Assembly: GCA_030015575.1 (NCBI GenBank)
Contig: JASDDO010000018.1
Location: 225,913,138-225,977,137, forward strand
Length of the DNA stretch: 64,000 nt
DNA from: Agapanthus africanus
Taxonomy: Eukaryota > Streptophyta > Magnoliopsida > Asparagales > Amaryllidaceae
Direction: 5' to 3'
The translations under genes and the position numbers were made by a program. Shown piece by piece: positions 21,509-32,370 of this stretch. Within the stretch, counting starts at the first letter, position 1; every line of letters starts with the position of its first letter. The notes under the pieces were generated by a model that was not told the DNA's origin, did no database searches, and saw only the letters and a list, made by a program, of their open reading frames with translations.

Positions 21509-23353
21509 TGATTGAAACGATTTTCCGTTGTGTATGTAGAAATTAGAATAGAAATCACAACCAAAAATTATTTGACCGCAATCAATAACGGTGTCGATTG
21601 TAGCGCGTTAGTAAGTGCGGATCGTCCACAGGGAAAGTGTAATCGTTCGTGTTTCGATTTAGATGAGTTGAAACTTTAAAGGAAAGAAAACAAAACAATT
21701 CAAGATTTGTATTTGAAGTTCAAGAATTAGAAAATCTATATCTAATAACAAGAAAAAGATAGAATCAAGAATTGATAGTTTGATGATTTTTCCAACCAAA
21801 TATCAAGAATCGAAATGAGGCTCGTAGGAATTGATCGGATCTATAGATGTGATGTAATCTTACAATTACGTATTCTTATCCTTCGATGAATTGATACTAG
21901 ATCGATGATGATCGATCAAGAATTAGGGATTTCTTATGAAACTAGGGTATCATCTTATCCCTTGTTCTTTCGTCGATATCATTCACATTCTAGCCTCTAG
22001 TAATTTCAAGAATCGATCGTAGATCCCTAATTTCGAGCGATAACAATCAAGAAAGCATCGCAACGAAACTAGGTCATCGATTCTTGAACTCGCTAGGGTT
22101 TACAAAGCTCGTAGGACTCAAGAATCGTATTAAGATTTGTTACATCATCATTCTATTGATCGTCTCGACTCCTTAACGAGCGGAGTTTTACTCGACCATC
22201 ACAACAAGAACCACAATCACAAATTGAGATCGAATCATGATGCAAGAATTAAAAGAAAGCATGATTAAAGAATTTCACCTTTTATTTATATCAACAATTT
22301 CATTACATTCGCTCAAGAACTACAAGAGGAAGAACTCGATCGTCGATTTGGCTTCGCTCGTCTCCGTGAGTCGCGGATCGGCTTGGATCACTTGCCCGAT
22401 TGAAGATCGGCTCGGCTCCTAAAAGGTTGAAGGCTTCTTGCTTGATTGGTACTCAAGATCTTGAATTTGGAGTGGAATTAGGGTTAGGGTTTCGCACAAG
22501 CCTTGTCACTATACTTGTGGAAGAAGATGAAGAATTAGAATGATGAGAGAAGACTAACTAATGATTAATGAACTAAGATTGAACCCCTTTCAACCCTTAG
22601 ATCTAGGTTCCTATTTATAGCCATCAAAACCCTAGATCTAGGATTTGAATTTTAAGTTTCCCTCCAAAAGTTTGTTAGATGAAATTTGAATTTCCCTCCA
22701 AAAGGTTGTTGAGGAGAAGCTTCTAGATGTGATTAGTTAGGAGGGAGCTTCTAGAAGATGTTAGTTAGGAGCTTAATTAGGATTAGCTTAATTAATCATC
22801 TTTTGCTGATCTGGCAGAAGACTCTGGAGAATTCTGGAATTTGACGTGTCAAAATGAGGTGTAGCCACTGAGAGAAGAATTATGCACCAAAATTGGAAAG
22901 ATGATCTGACCAAACCACCGAGGAACCGCGGCGCAAGCGCGCTCCCGCCGCGGTTCCGCGGCGCTTTAGAGGCTTCAGGGCTTGCAACTTCTGGTGATGA
23001 TTTGGGCTGACTTGTGGGCCTTTATTTGATATGATTATTTGTATATTTCCTTCTGAATTGCTACCAGATCTGAAAACATGGAGTTGGTGTATTTTTGATC
23101 AGCTTCTTTTGACTTTGCTCCTGCAATTTCCTGCACAAATCTCGATACAAGTGTTGCGCAAATACAGAGATGATGCGATACCATGAAATGCGGTCAATTT
23201 CCCTTAAAGTGCCAGTTTAAAAGTCTAACGCATTCAATCTGATATTTTACGACTGATTTGCTAATATGTGAAATATGAATACCGAACACTTCTAAATGAG
23301 TGCAAATGATAGGGAAATTGCCGTGTTAAAAATACATTATTTTCGACTGATCA
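21509..23353 (-). mobile_element. 5' LTR of the Athila-like element
   Basis: 1845 bases with intact TG...CA ends, adjoining the PBS on one side and the atatg duplication (23354-23358) on the other. It is almost identical to 14206-16049. It holds the promoter-side TATA box at 22612-22619 and the GC-rich hairpin at 22922-22957. Confidence 0.95.
22612..22619 (-). promoter_or_regulatory. TATA box of the 5' LTR
   Basis: Minus-strand TATAAATA in the context ggctataaatagg. It is expected to position transcription start about 30 bases further along the minus strand, inside the LTR. Identical to the copy at 15309-15316. Confidence 0.75.
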
Positions 23354-23358
23354 ATATG

Positions 23359-24982
23359 CAACAAAGGTTTACATGCACTGTCAATATCCGTGTACTTCTA
23401 ACTAATAGTCATGTCATTTGATCTAGCCCAGACGCATAACGCCATGCGGGCGATCCCCCTTTAGATGTTAAATCTACTCACAGCAATTCTCCTCGCTTAG
23501 CCGAGGTCAATGTGCTTCGTCATTTCAGAATCCACGCGAAAGTACCTACAATCAACACCAAATCGCAAAGCTATCAACATCAAGTTCCGAAATCCAATAC
23601 GGCATGCGGTGCGATCATAAGTTAGAAGGTATAGCCTACGCTTGCAAAACCACCAAACAACCCTCGTCGTTGACGTACAAACGTCCAACGACCAAATACA
23701 ATATCCAGTCGCAAAGGCAAGAAATCCAAATACTGGAAAACATAGCCAAAACCCTCACTAGGGTCGCTATATATGAAAACTGCCACGCCAAAAACCTAAT
23801 AGTACCAATACTCATTTACAACACAATAATCATTGTCGATAATAATATTCACGTCAACCAAACGTCCATTAAAACTCACGTCTAAGTTTTACCGAAAACC
23901 TAGAAAGCAGATTATATTATTTTTGCTCATTTTAATACAAAGCTAGAAATTTAACAATTATAGCAATTTCCAACAACACAAAGTAGCTTAACTTAGTGTT
24001 CCAAACCATTTTCATAATTTTAATCTTACCCAAAAATGATTTAGAAAAACCTAGTTTGCGATTATGCTTAAAAGACAATTAGGAAAAATAACAAATATCA
24101 TTCTCACATTTTGCTTAACTTTTCCAAGTCTCCACATCTTGCTTAACCACTTAAACACATCAAAATCCTAACTTGATTTCATAAACCTTTTCATGAATGA
24201 ACTAAACATGAACTTGAAGCTATATTAAGCATCTAAATAAGCAAGCTTTAAGGATTTAAGCAACAATAAAGGATTAGGGTTAGGATTATACCTTACAAAC
24301 TAGGTCACAATTTTAGCAACAAAACCCAAACTTTATCGTCCAAAATGAAGTCTTCAGTGAAGATCCAAGCTAGTTTGGAAATGAAGAATTGTGGGTATGG
24401 TTAATTTATGAGTTTGTGTGAATATTTGTGGATTTTTGATCATTTATTTAGGTTAAAGAAGATGGAAATGGGCATGGGAGCAAGTGAGGGTAGAAATGGG
24501 GGGGGGGGGGGTTTCGGCCAAAGCAAAAGGGAGGGGGGTTTTGTGAAAATGAAAGGAAATATCTAGCTAAAAAATAATGCAATAAATGCTTTAAAGTCCT
24601 TTTTGCCACCTTTTCTTTTCTTTAAAAAATTCAATTCAAATCACAAATATCAAGATATTTTCTATGGATGGATTAACAAAATATCTAGTGATTAGATTAG
24701 CAATGATTCAAATTAGAAGTAATTAACCCTACACAAAAATTGTAATTACCACTAATTAAGTGTATAATTAACAACTTAAAATAATACTTTAATTAGGGAA
24801 AATATCAAAGCGAACCAAAACTTCCAAGTGACTCACAAAACCCGCAAACTAGCTTCATTCTAGCAAAACTAGTTGCAAACAAGTCTATATAGAAGTTTGA
24901 TCACAAACGGGTTAAAACGGAAAATACCGACTATTTTCCCCTAAAACTGAAAAATTCATATAACGATTTCAGAAACGTTACA
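23359..24982 (-). mobile_element. Older diverged element D0, part 3
   Basis: Resumes after the Athila insertion. Segment 23440-23660 matches D1 near 6370-6620 and D3 near 37140-37390 (cgtcgttgacgtacaaacg-type phrase, and gaaagtacct). The right end cagaaacgttaca is the complement of the TGTAACG start of D2. It abuts the leader of Copia element F at 24983. No gene seen. Confidence 0.65.
24498..24511. repeat. Poly-G run of 14
   Basis: Fourteen consecutive G on the plus strand, inside the pyrimidine-rich leader-like part of D0 when read on the minus strand. The length may be subject to sequencing error. Confidence 0.8.
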
Positions 24983-26150
24983 CAAACCCACACCTCTAGA
25001 CCCCTACAAGAGCGGCAAGCAACCCTACCAATTCTAGAGTTAGAAGACCCGGACTCGACTCCTCGAGTTGTCTCCCACTGGACTCTAGAAGACGGTTACT
25101 TGTGCTCTCCTCCTTGGGTCTATCCTCGTGAGGAAAAGTAAATAATATACATCAATGGTGACATCAATCTCAATCCGGAAGTGCCCCAATGAAAGAATAT
25201 TACATACATTTAATTTTACATGAATGAAAATAAAAACTCTCATCTCACATAAAACCCCCGGCTATTCAAAACGCGACGATCCAATATAACATATCCAGCA
25301 ACACAGAACATCACATGTCATCAACGTAAGCAAATATATGCACCCCAATTGTCGTTGACATATAGCAACGAAATCGGCGATACACATACTACGCTTACGG
25401 TCACAGAAGAAGTATCGCATACTACTAGGCGATGTTAAACCCTTCGATCGAATCACCGAACACCTATATTTCCCAGCAAGCTCAACACTTGAGCACCGTT
25501 AAACAATACCCAAAATCTATGCCACAGTATTTAATGGACCAGCCGTAGAAGGGCAAACCCAAGCCTCATTTGTGGCGCCACTAACTATGGTAAACCCTAT
25601 GGTTTAATTGCAGTTCTGTAGTCACATCTCGAGTTAGGGTTTCATTCTTCTAGAGGGTCCATAAGAATACTTGCATTATTTATTGAGTACGTTAAACTTG
25701 GAAAATACCAGTGTTTGATAATTCGTTCGACCTGTTTAACATCGCCAAAGTTACCAATACAATGCTAAAATATACGAATACGAAATACTCCGCAAAGAGT
25801 CCATAACACAACTTTACATCACATGCAATTCTAGACTACCAAACAATACCAGAAACCCCAGATCAGGATGTACAGAGCACTGGTGCAATACGAGGAGGAG
25901 GGGAGCCTGTACGGCCGGCGTAGCCGGAAAAAGGAGTACCGTCACCGGATTTTTCCGAGCCCCCTCACTCGTATTTCACCTGTGTTCTTGTAATCTCTTA
26001 AATGTCACTCTGCAGTTGCTTAAATAATTTTTAACCCAATTTTCAACAAATTTCCAGAGAGCATTTTTAGGGTTTCTAAAACTGTATTTTTGCGAAGTTT
26101 TTTTTTTTTTGGTTTCGTATTATCTTAACACGGTCTATGTTTCTAGTTAG
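24983..26150 (-). mobile_element. Copia element F, 5' leader fragment
   Basis: Minus-strand leader matching those of C and G: 24990-25140 corresponds to C at 50,870-51,005, and 25262-25400 to the start of the window. It is interrupted on its left by D0 at 24982. gag and pol of this copy are not in the window. Confidence 0.85.
25882..25980 (-). other. Leader hairpin of element F
   Basis: Outer arms ggtgcaatacgaggagg (from 25882) and its near-complement ending ctcgtatttcacc (to 25980) enclose an inner GC-rich stem around ggccgg/ccggat. It begins about 170 bases after the PBS at 26151. The sequence is unlike the G, B and C hairpins, but position and size are similar. Confidence 0.6.
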
Positions 26151-26162
26151 GCTCTGATACCA
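26151..26162 (-). other. Primer binding site of element F
   Basis: Minus-strand tggtatcagagc, initiator-Met tRNA type, directly next to the LTR at 26163. Confidence 0.95.
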
Positions 26163-28278
26163 TGAAGGGTTTCCTTAGCACCACTACTAGGGTTTGGCAG
26201 TATCACACATACCATAATTAAAATTTTATAAGGTGCTAACGAATTAATCCTAGGAATCAAACTAGAAAAGCTAGGGTAACAAAAAGATAGTAAGCTTTTT
26301 ACCACTAAGTGAAATAGAAATACAACCTTTGTAGATCGGTCCTTCACTTCAATAGCTCCTTGTTGTAGTCCTTTCGCTGCGATCAAGGCACTCCCGGACT
26401 CTAGTATGGCTTTTCGAGGTGAGAAGGGCGATCTTGCTTGAGGTCTTCGAGGCCAAAGATGATCTACGTCGAGGGATACTAACTCAAGCTACTACTTCAC
26501 AAACTAAAGGATTAGTGAAGCAAACACTCTATACTAAAGTGCTAATCTAGTAGAGCATGAGGAAATAGGAAGTGGGCTCACTTTAGAATTATTTTTCTCA
26601 CAATATTTTTCTCTCTTTGAAAACCTAGCAAGCTTATCTCAAGGAAGAAGAAGATGAGCTCAAGCAGATGAGAATGAACTTGTGAGGTGAGAGAATGAAC
26701 CATGGGTGAGTGTGTATCATATACTAACTCATGTAGAGACATAACCATGGCTAATTGTAATGGTTAGGTTACTAAATATCTTAAGTAAAACAAAACTAGT
26801 GGACTTAGTCAATGCATCCACAAGCTTCCACTAGCTTCGTACATCAAGCTAATATTCCACTAATTTTAGAATTACTTTAAATATTAAAACCCATTATCAC
26901 AATTAGCATGGTGTATGTCTCATACACCCATGTAAGTTGTATCAACAACCATGACACAAAACAAAATAAAATTTAATATATATCACATATATATTAAGTG
27001 CACACTTGTGAGAAAATAAATGCTTAAGTGATCAAATGTTAGTTAATGTAAATTAGTATATCAAATATACAATTATACACTAAATTATCAAATCAACACT
27101 TGATTTAATAATCCGGCTATATCACATATAACCGACTAACATCCAATGTATCGACTTATCCAATCAACACTTGATTCGATAACCCGGCTATATCACATAT
27201 TACCGACCGAACAAAAGTCACGAGAATAGAATACGGTATCACATACACGCATTATTCTCGGTCCCGCACATATCACATATGTGCCCCTATTTCGTTTTTC
27301 CAGAGTCGGTAAAACCTCTATGTAGGACTCTAAAGACTCGTCAATACGCCGGCAGTAGGTGATGATCACATCAAACACCCATAAGCCGTCAGCGGTACTA
27401 AATGGACGTAACGGCTACCCGGGTATTGAGCGATCAGAAGATCATCAAGCAAGCCCGCTCCAACTCCTGCAAAAGCCTGACGATAAAACTTGCCGTACAG
27501 TCCGGTCTCCTCATCTGATATGTCGCATATCAAGTCTAAGGGTGGTAAACGTCAGACCCCAATAACCGATAAGTCATGCCGATGTGAGGCTCATAACGGG
27601 TCGAGAAACTACTGGTAACACTTATCAGTAAATCTCTAAATCAGCCCTAACGAGGGACTTCCCTGTTATGGCCAATCGAGCATAACGCAACATCAATTCC
27701 CAATACCGGGAGAGACGAAACCCCTCCTATCACACATTGCCTCCATATGACTCGGGACTGTACCCAAAAACCACCGTTTTGCACGCCCTCTTGGACGTGG
27801 TAAGGTGGAAATCAAAGCACGGTGGGAATCATACAAGACTCTATGACGATCTCGGGTTTACAGACTAACCTGTACAAGTGTCAGTAGAGAACTGCCATCT
27901 GACATGAGGTATAATACCATCTGGGAGTTCTCGGCGAGTCCGTCCAGTGTACCCAGTCTCCACTGAGCACCTGTATACCATCTCTGATGTCAAGCACCAA
28001 TGGATGTGGGACATTAAAGGATGTACTTATAGACTACCATGGCCCTACTAGTATGATCTGCATCATAGTCCTGGTAGTCAGGTACTCATCCTAAGGGCTT
28101 TACCAACATGTAACCATAAGACAGTATCAAGAGACAAGTATACATGTTAAGATAAAGAGCAACCAGATAGCTTACTATCATATCGAGCAAGAAAGTCCTC
28201 TCTATATATGTCCAAGCATCCAATATAATATACATCATATATACAATACTGGCCTCTAGGGGATATATACAACTAACA
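26163..28278 (-). mobile_element. 5' LTR of Copia element F
   Basis: 2116 bases with TG...CA ends; on the minus strand it begins TGTTAGTTGTATA. It shares the inner conserved block (27300-27960) with all other Copia LTRs in the window. It inserted into the antisense ORF of the neighbouring gypsy remnant; the likely duplication on that side is atccc (28279-28283). An apparent 185-codon ORF reading across 28278 is a chance fusion of that ORF with LTR sequence. Confidence 0.9.
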
Positions 28279-28643
28279 ATCCCGGCGCAAAAGGCTTCCA
28301 GGTACAAGGCAATCTCCTTACCCTGTACCTGGTCTGCCCTCTCCCCCTCCTCGGCCAGACAAAGCGAGTAGCCGGGAGGAATGTGGAAACGAGTCCGGAT
28401 GGTGGCGAGCTCATCCGCATGCCTCAGCATGTATGACGCGCCAAGTGCACCCGTAACCTGCGCTCTGGGGACCGCCCCCGTCGCGCGACTGAGGGAAGCG
28501 TGACTAACCCTAACTTCCTCGGGGGACTCCGACTCAGATGAGGAAGAGGAAGAAGCAGAAGATGAAGAAGAAGAAGAGGAAGCTACAGAGGACACCCTAG
28601 ACTCTTCCCGGACTATTTCTACAGACTCCTCGGTTGAAGACAT
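28279..28643 (-). pseudogene. Antisense ORF of a Tat-like gypsy element (truncated)
   Basis: About 121 codons remain from the ATG at 28643 to the LTR F insertion. Residues 20-38 are almost all serine. Residues about 74-122 (RHADELATIRTRFHIPPGY ... IALYLEAFCAGI) resemble the plant 'putative gypsy type transposon' family (Pfam Transposase_28) and match the facing copy at 31546. The ORF runs opposite to its LTR (29162 onward) and lies between pol and the 3' LTR. Extra antisense ORFs in that place are known from Tat-lineage elements. Function is unknown. Confidence 0.75.
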
Positions 28644-29146
28644 CTAACCTGATCCAAAAGGTGAAGTCCTCGGAAGAGAAAACGCAGGGATCCCGACCTA
28701 AAGAAAAGAACGCCGGGCTGACACCAAAGGGAAGAGGAAATTATGATGAGCTATAGGCCCTGAAGAGTATGCCACCTCTATTTATAACAGCCGGCGTATA
28801 CATCCTACGGCGCCGATCGTCTCCCGCCAAAACAACACTTCGTATTCGACGGCCATCGGCACTCTACCTGTCGCACGCGCATTGGTTGCATCGCATCGAG
28901 CGCGGGAACACCTACGGCCCATCTCATCAGCCAACCAGTGCCAGACACGTGAGCTTGCGCTTCGACGAACGCACGCATAAACCGGCGCTTCCTCTTTAAT
29001 GCGAAATCTTTCCCCTGATCCGCTGACGTTATCAAGAAAATACAACTACTTGCCCGAGAATACGCACCGACAATATCTTCAAATAAGAGTTTACCCCGGA
29101 TGACCGGAAAGACCACTCTCGACCTGACCCATGAATGGGTCGGGAC
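28644..29146 (-). other. Region between antisense ORF and polypurine tract
   Basis: Noncoding. It carries the upstream region of the antisense ORF, with a TATA box at 28779-28786. The corresponding part of the facing copy is 31071-31545. No other feature seen. Confidence 0.6.
28779..28786 (-). promoter_or_regulatory. TATA box for the antisense ORF
   Basis: Minus-strand TATAAATA in gttataaatagaggtgg, 136 bases upstream of the ATG at 28643. Its position and quality suggest that the antisense ORF has its own promoter. Confidence 0.6.
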
Positions 29147-29160
29147 GAGAGTGGGGGCTA
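29147..29160 (+). other. Polypurine tract of the left gypsy remnant
   Basis: Purine-rich gagagtgggggc immediately before the LTR start TGATGAAGC at 29162. The facing copy has the complementary arrangement at 31056-31070. Confidence 0.75.
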
Positions 29161-29161
29161 A

Positions 29162-29850
29162 TGATGAAGCTAAATACCGGTGTTTCCCCAGATCATGATA
29201 CGTGGCTGATGACGTGTTCCAGGGCTTACGGGAAAAGATCAAGATCGGTAAGTTGGAAGCATACCCCGAGCCTTCGACCCGAGGATGTTCCCAACCTTCG
29301 GTGGGTTTCCAGACAACCCCTGCGATCACCTTACAAACGACCATCGGCTCGCCTCGGAGCCCTCCCGAATGCTGAGTTCCCTCAGCACTCCAGCTCGCCT
29401 CTGAGCTATCACATATCCAAGATGCCTAGGCCTCCCGCTCATTCCCGAGCCTCCTGCCGAGCTTATCTTGCTCGGTCTCACCGACCGACCCACAGCACCG
29501 ATCACAGGCACCTCCGCCATGGCTCCGCAAATCTCGCCAGACACGAGATATCCGCCATCCATGATCCCGCATTCCACGCCATCACGATCCCCCATTAACG
29601 AGCATATCTCGTCATTAATGGGGAATCCCGCCTATCACGCCGGCGTAACGCCATGGGCGTAACGGCTGGCGTGAATCTTGCGCCCGCCTGCCCATGGCTG
29701 CCACTATATAAACCCCTCTCTCAGACGACTCAGGTAAGCCAATTTCACCCCCAATCGGCCGTACTCTGTAACAATACCCCATCTAACTTGATCGTCAGAG
29801 GGTCCTCGGTGGCACAACTATCCCGGGACTTCGTTGCAGGTAGTTCGGCC
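29162..29850 (+). mobile_element. LTR of Tat-like gypsy remnant, left copy
   Basis: Starts TGATGAAGC after the polypurine tract and contains a TATA box at 29705-29712. It matches the complement of 30456-31053 in several blocks (acgtggc near the start, cccattaa mid-way, tataaa, and acttgatcgtc followed by agagggtcctcggtgg). The right boundary is approximate; I place it near the position that aligns with the ggcgcc site of the facing copy. Confidence 0.65.
29705..29712 (+). promoter_or_regulatory. TATA box of the left gypsy LTR
   Basis: tatataaa in cactatataaacccctc, followed within about 100 bases by the segment that corresponds to the transcribed part of the facing LTR. Confidence 0.65.
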
Positions 29851-30455
29851 TCAACCACCCAAAACCCATTGTGAACCACACGCTTCAGGAGGCAACTCTC
29901 CAACTCAATCTCAGCCATCCATCACCGCACGCTGCAGATCAACGGAAGGTAACATCTGAAGGAGATCTAGAGATCCATCACGTATGCATCGCGATCTCTT
30001 TCTACAAACGTCGGAGGGCAACCATACTATTGAACGGCGAAAAGCCCTCATGTAGTCATGCCGCTACAAACCATCAAAAGGGAAGAAGAGAAGAAGGAGA
30101 AGATGACGGCTAATATTTGATAGAGGCACAAACCCTAACCTTGTAGAGATTATTAATCTCTTACAAACCCTAGGCTTACAATATGCTTATATAGAAAACC
30201 AATCCGGTTATGATCGATTACTCTACCGATCCGTCCTTCCCGCCCTACCTAATCACTTGGGTAGATAGGCCGAGCGGCCTAAATACCAACAACCGTGAAC
30301 AACTCTATTTAATCCTAAGTGATAGAGATCCTTTTCAGATCTTCCTCAGATGTTGTCTTCCGTCGATCTCCTGGTAGATTCTGGAAGGGATTCCCTGTTG
30401 TGTGTGGGTCTCAATGGGTGTAGAGGAAATTCGGTGATTGGAAGAGTTGGCGCCA
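29851..30455. mobile_element. Two gypsy leaders joined head to head
   Basis: From the left, 29851-30110 continues past the LTR with caacggaaggtaacatctga. From the right, the complement of 30455 to about 30330 gives gacggaagacaacatctgag. The two are related leader sequences in opposite orientation meeting near 30120-30330. The right copy has ttggcgcc at the LTR edge (complement of 30449-30456), a typical place for a PBS. No ORF of interest. The structure suggests an inversion or self-integration product. Confidence 0.5.
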
Positions 30456-31053
30456 AGTACTTATAAAGAAGTCCCGGGGTGGCTGGATACCACCGAGGAC
30501 CCTCCGACGATCAAGTTAGTACAGGATCCGAGCAGCGTAATGGCTAAGTGGAGTCAAAAATGGCTTACTTGACCCTCTGTGATGGGACTTTATATAATGG
30601 TGGAGGCACGCAGTAGCAGGCGCGATAATCTCGCCGGCAGTTACGGTCTCGACGTCACGCGCGCGTAGACAGCGGATCACCCATTAATGGGGATCGTGGA
30701 GGCGTGGAACGTGGGATGTTGCGGGCGGAAAATCCGCGCATGGCGAGATTCGCGGAGTGGCGGTTACGCCTGTGAGCGGTGGAGCTGGGTGGATGACCGA
30801 GGAAGACAGCCTCGGTCGGGGGGCTCATGGACGAGCGAGACGGCCGAGGATACTTGGTCTTATGGCAGCTCAGGGCGAGCTGAGGTTCCGAGGAGGCCAA
30901 TCTGCAGGGTGCCCTGAGGAGGGCTGGTTTGCGCCGGCAGGTCGGGTGCAGGGGTGGCCTGGTCGGCCTCTGTAGGCCCTTCCTTCTGAGTTCTGGGACG
31001 TGTTATCCGCCACGTGTCCTGATCTTAGGGGTCCCCAATAATGAACATCATCA
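30456..31053 (-). mobile_element. LTR of Tat-like gypsy remnant, right copy
   Basis: In complement it starts TGATGATGTTC next to the polypurine tract at 31056-31070 and runs leftward to about 30456. A TATA box lies at 30589-30596 on the minus strand. It is clearly related to, but diverged from, 29162-29850. Short ORFs here are shadows. Confidence 0.65.
30589..30596 (-). promoter_or_regulatory. TATA box of the right gypsy LTR
   Basis: Minus-strand tatataaa in ccattatataaagtccc, aligned with the TATA box at 29705-29712 of the facing LTR. Confidence 0.65.
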
Positions 31054-31055
31054 TT

Positions 31056-31070
31056 AGCCCCCCACTCCTG
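31056..31070 (-). other. Polypurine tract of the right gypsy remnant
   Basis: On the minus strand this reads caggagtggggggct, directly before the LTR start. It mirrors 29147-29160. Confidence 0.75.
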
Positions 31071-31418
31071 TCCCGACTGGTTAGAGGGTCGGGTCAGGAG
31101 TGGACTGTCAGGCCTCCCAGTGTGAGCTCCCTCCTAAGGTTTCGTTGGGACGCGTCCCCAGGCCATCAGCTGTCTTTTCTGCTAGCGAATCGAGGGGGAA
31201 TCTCCGCATTTAAGGAGGGTGCACCGGTTCATGTCGCTTTGATGTGATGGCCCACGTGTCAAGCATCGATGGGCTGACGCGACGTGTGCAGACCTGCGAC
31301 GTCCGAAAGGGCGCGGTCCAGTGCGGGGACGACAAGTGGAGCAATCGGAGCCATTGGACGCGAGGAGGTGTCCTGGATGGAGATGAAGGGCACCGTTGGA
31401 TGAGGTCGCTTGTGACGG

Positions 31419-31426
31419 TAAATAAA
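31419..31426 (+). promoter_or_regulatory. TATA-like box for the right antisense ORF
   Basis: taaataaa in ggtaaataaaggcgggg, 120 bases before the ATG at 31546. The facing copy has a TATA box 136 bases before its own ATG, which supports a conserved promoter. Confidence 0.5.
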
Positions 31427-31545
31427 GGCGGGGCCCATTCCAGGGCCCCTACTCCTTCATATTTCTCGTTCTAGGCCTCGGTTGCTCGGCGGTCATCTTC
31501 TTCCTTCCACTTTCGTTTCCTGAGGATCATTCTTCCTAAGGTTAG

Positions 31546-32205
31546 ATGTATTCTCTTTTCGAGTCAGTAGATGTCGTTGAGGTAGGTTCTAGGAACCCTT
31601 TAGGTGAGTCTGAGTCCTCCCGGGGGGCAGGGGTCGGCCTCTCTTCCTGGGATCTTGCGGCTGGGGCAGCCCCCAGGGAGAAGGCCGTAGATGCTGCCCC
31701 TGGCGCCTCGTGTTGGATAAGGCATGAGGACGAGCTTGCCAACGCTCGGGCTCGTTTCCACATCCCCTCATGCTATACGCTTCGTCAGGCCAAGGAGGGA
31801 GAGAAGGCAGACCAAGCACAGGGCAGGGAGATCGCCCTGTATTTGGAAGAATTCTGGGGTGGAATGCGCTTGCCCTTCTCTCCTGAGGTCGTGGGAGTGT
31901 TAAACTTCTTCGGGTTAGCTCCCGGTCAGTTGGTGCAGAACTCGTGGAGGATTCTCCTTGGGTTCCTGATCCGCCTGAAGTTTTAGGCGATCCCCTTCAG
32001 CCTTTCCCTCCTTGATTCCTCCCTCGTCTTCAAAAATCGCCCCGGTGGTCGAGCGGGCGACCCGAGGTGGGTTTATCTTTCTTTCAGAAAGCGACCAGGG
32101 GGCGCCGCCGGGACGGGGGTTGTAGCCCTGCCTTCTTCCATTCATGACTGGAAGAAGAAGTTCTTCTTCGTTTCCCCTCCCGAGGGCGAGGACTGGCCCG
32201 TGCCT
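31546..32205 (+). pseudogene. Antisense ORF of Tat-like gypsy element, second copy
   Basis: The frame is open for 146 codons from the ATG at 31546 to a TAG at 31984-31986. The same frame then stays open to 32205, where D3 cuts it. Residues 56-145 align with the facing ORF (RHEDELANARARFHIPSCY; QGREIALYLEEF) and continue with FFGLAPGQLVQNSWRILLGF, a pattern typical of the 'putative gypsy type transposon' family. After the stop, the part encoding IHDWKKKFFFVSPPEG (near 32140) is also family-like, so one stop codon and the D3 insertion are the visible lesions. It reads opposite to its LTR. Its role is unknown. Confidence 0.75.
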
Positions 32206-32370
32206 TGTCACGCCCCAAAAAGTGCGGAACATGACCGGCACTTAAATTACGAAACGACTCGAGGCGTACGTAATCTAAGTAAGCCAAACCCAGAAATCAA
32301 AACCAAGTAAACAAGCAGAGTGAAGGAAAACCAATTTAAAAGCAAGAAGTTTAACAACATAAGCCGAAAT

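Larger units (their letters stand above)
14206..23353 (-). mobile_element. Athila-like Ty3/gypsy retrotransposon, gag-protease only
   Basis: Complete minus-strand element of 9148 bases. It has LTRs at 14206-16049 and 21509-23353, the target duplication atatg at 14201-14205 and 23354-23358, a tRNA-Asp PBS at 21491-21506, and one intact ORF at 17483-20398. The DLGAS protease and zinc-knuckle gag are typical of the Athila lineage. Reverse transcriptase, RNase H and integrase are absent. The two LTRs differ at only about 20-25 positions by eye (roughly 1.2%), so the insertion is recent, and it must have used enzymes from another element. Confidence 0.92.

Noticed and set aside
22484..22496. Telomere-like ttagggttagggttt in the Athila LTR
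   Set aside because: Less than two full units; such short runs are common in plant DNA and no longer array exists here.
28086..28643. 185-codon ORF read as one gene
   Set aside because: Only 28279-28643 belongs to the antisense ORF. The rest is LTR F sequence read through the insertion join.
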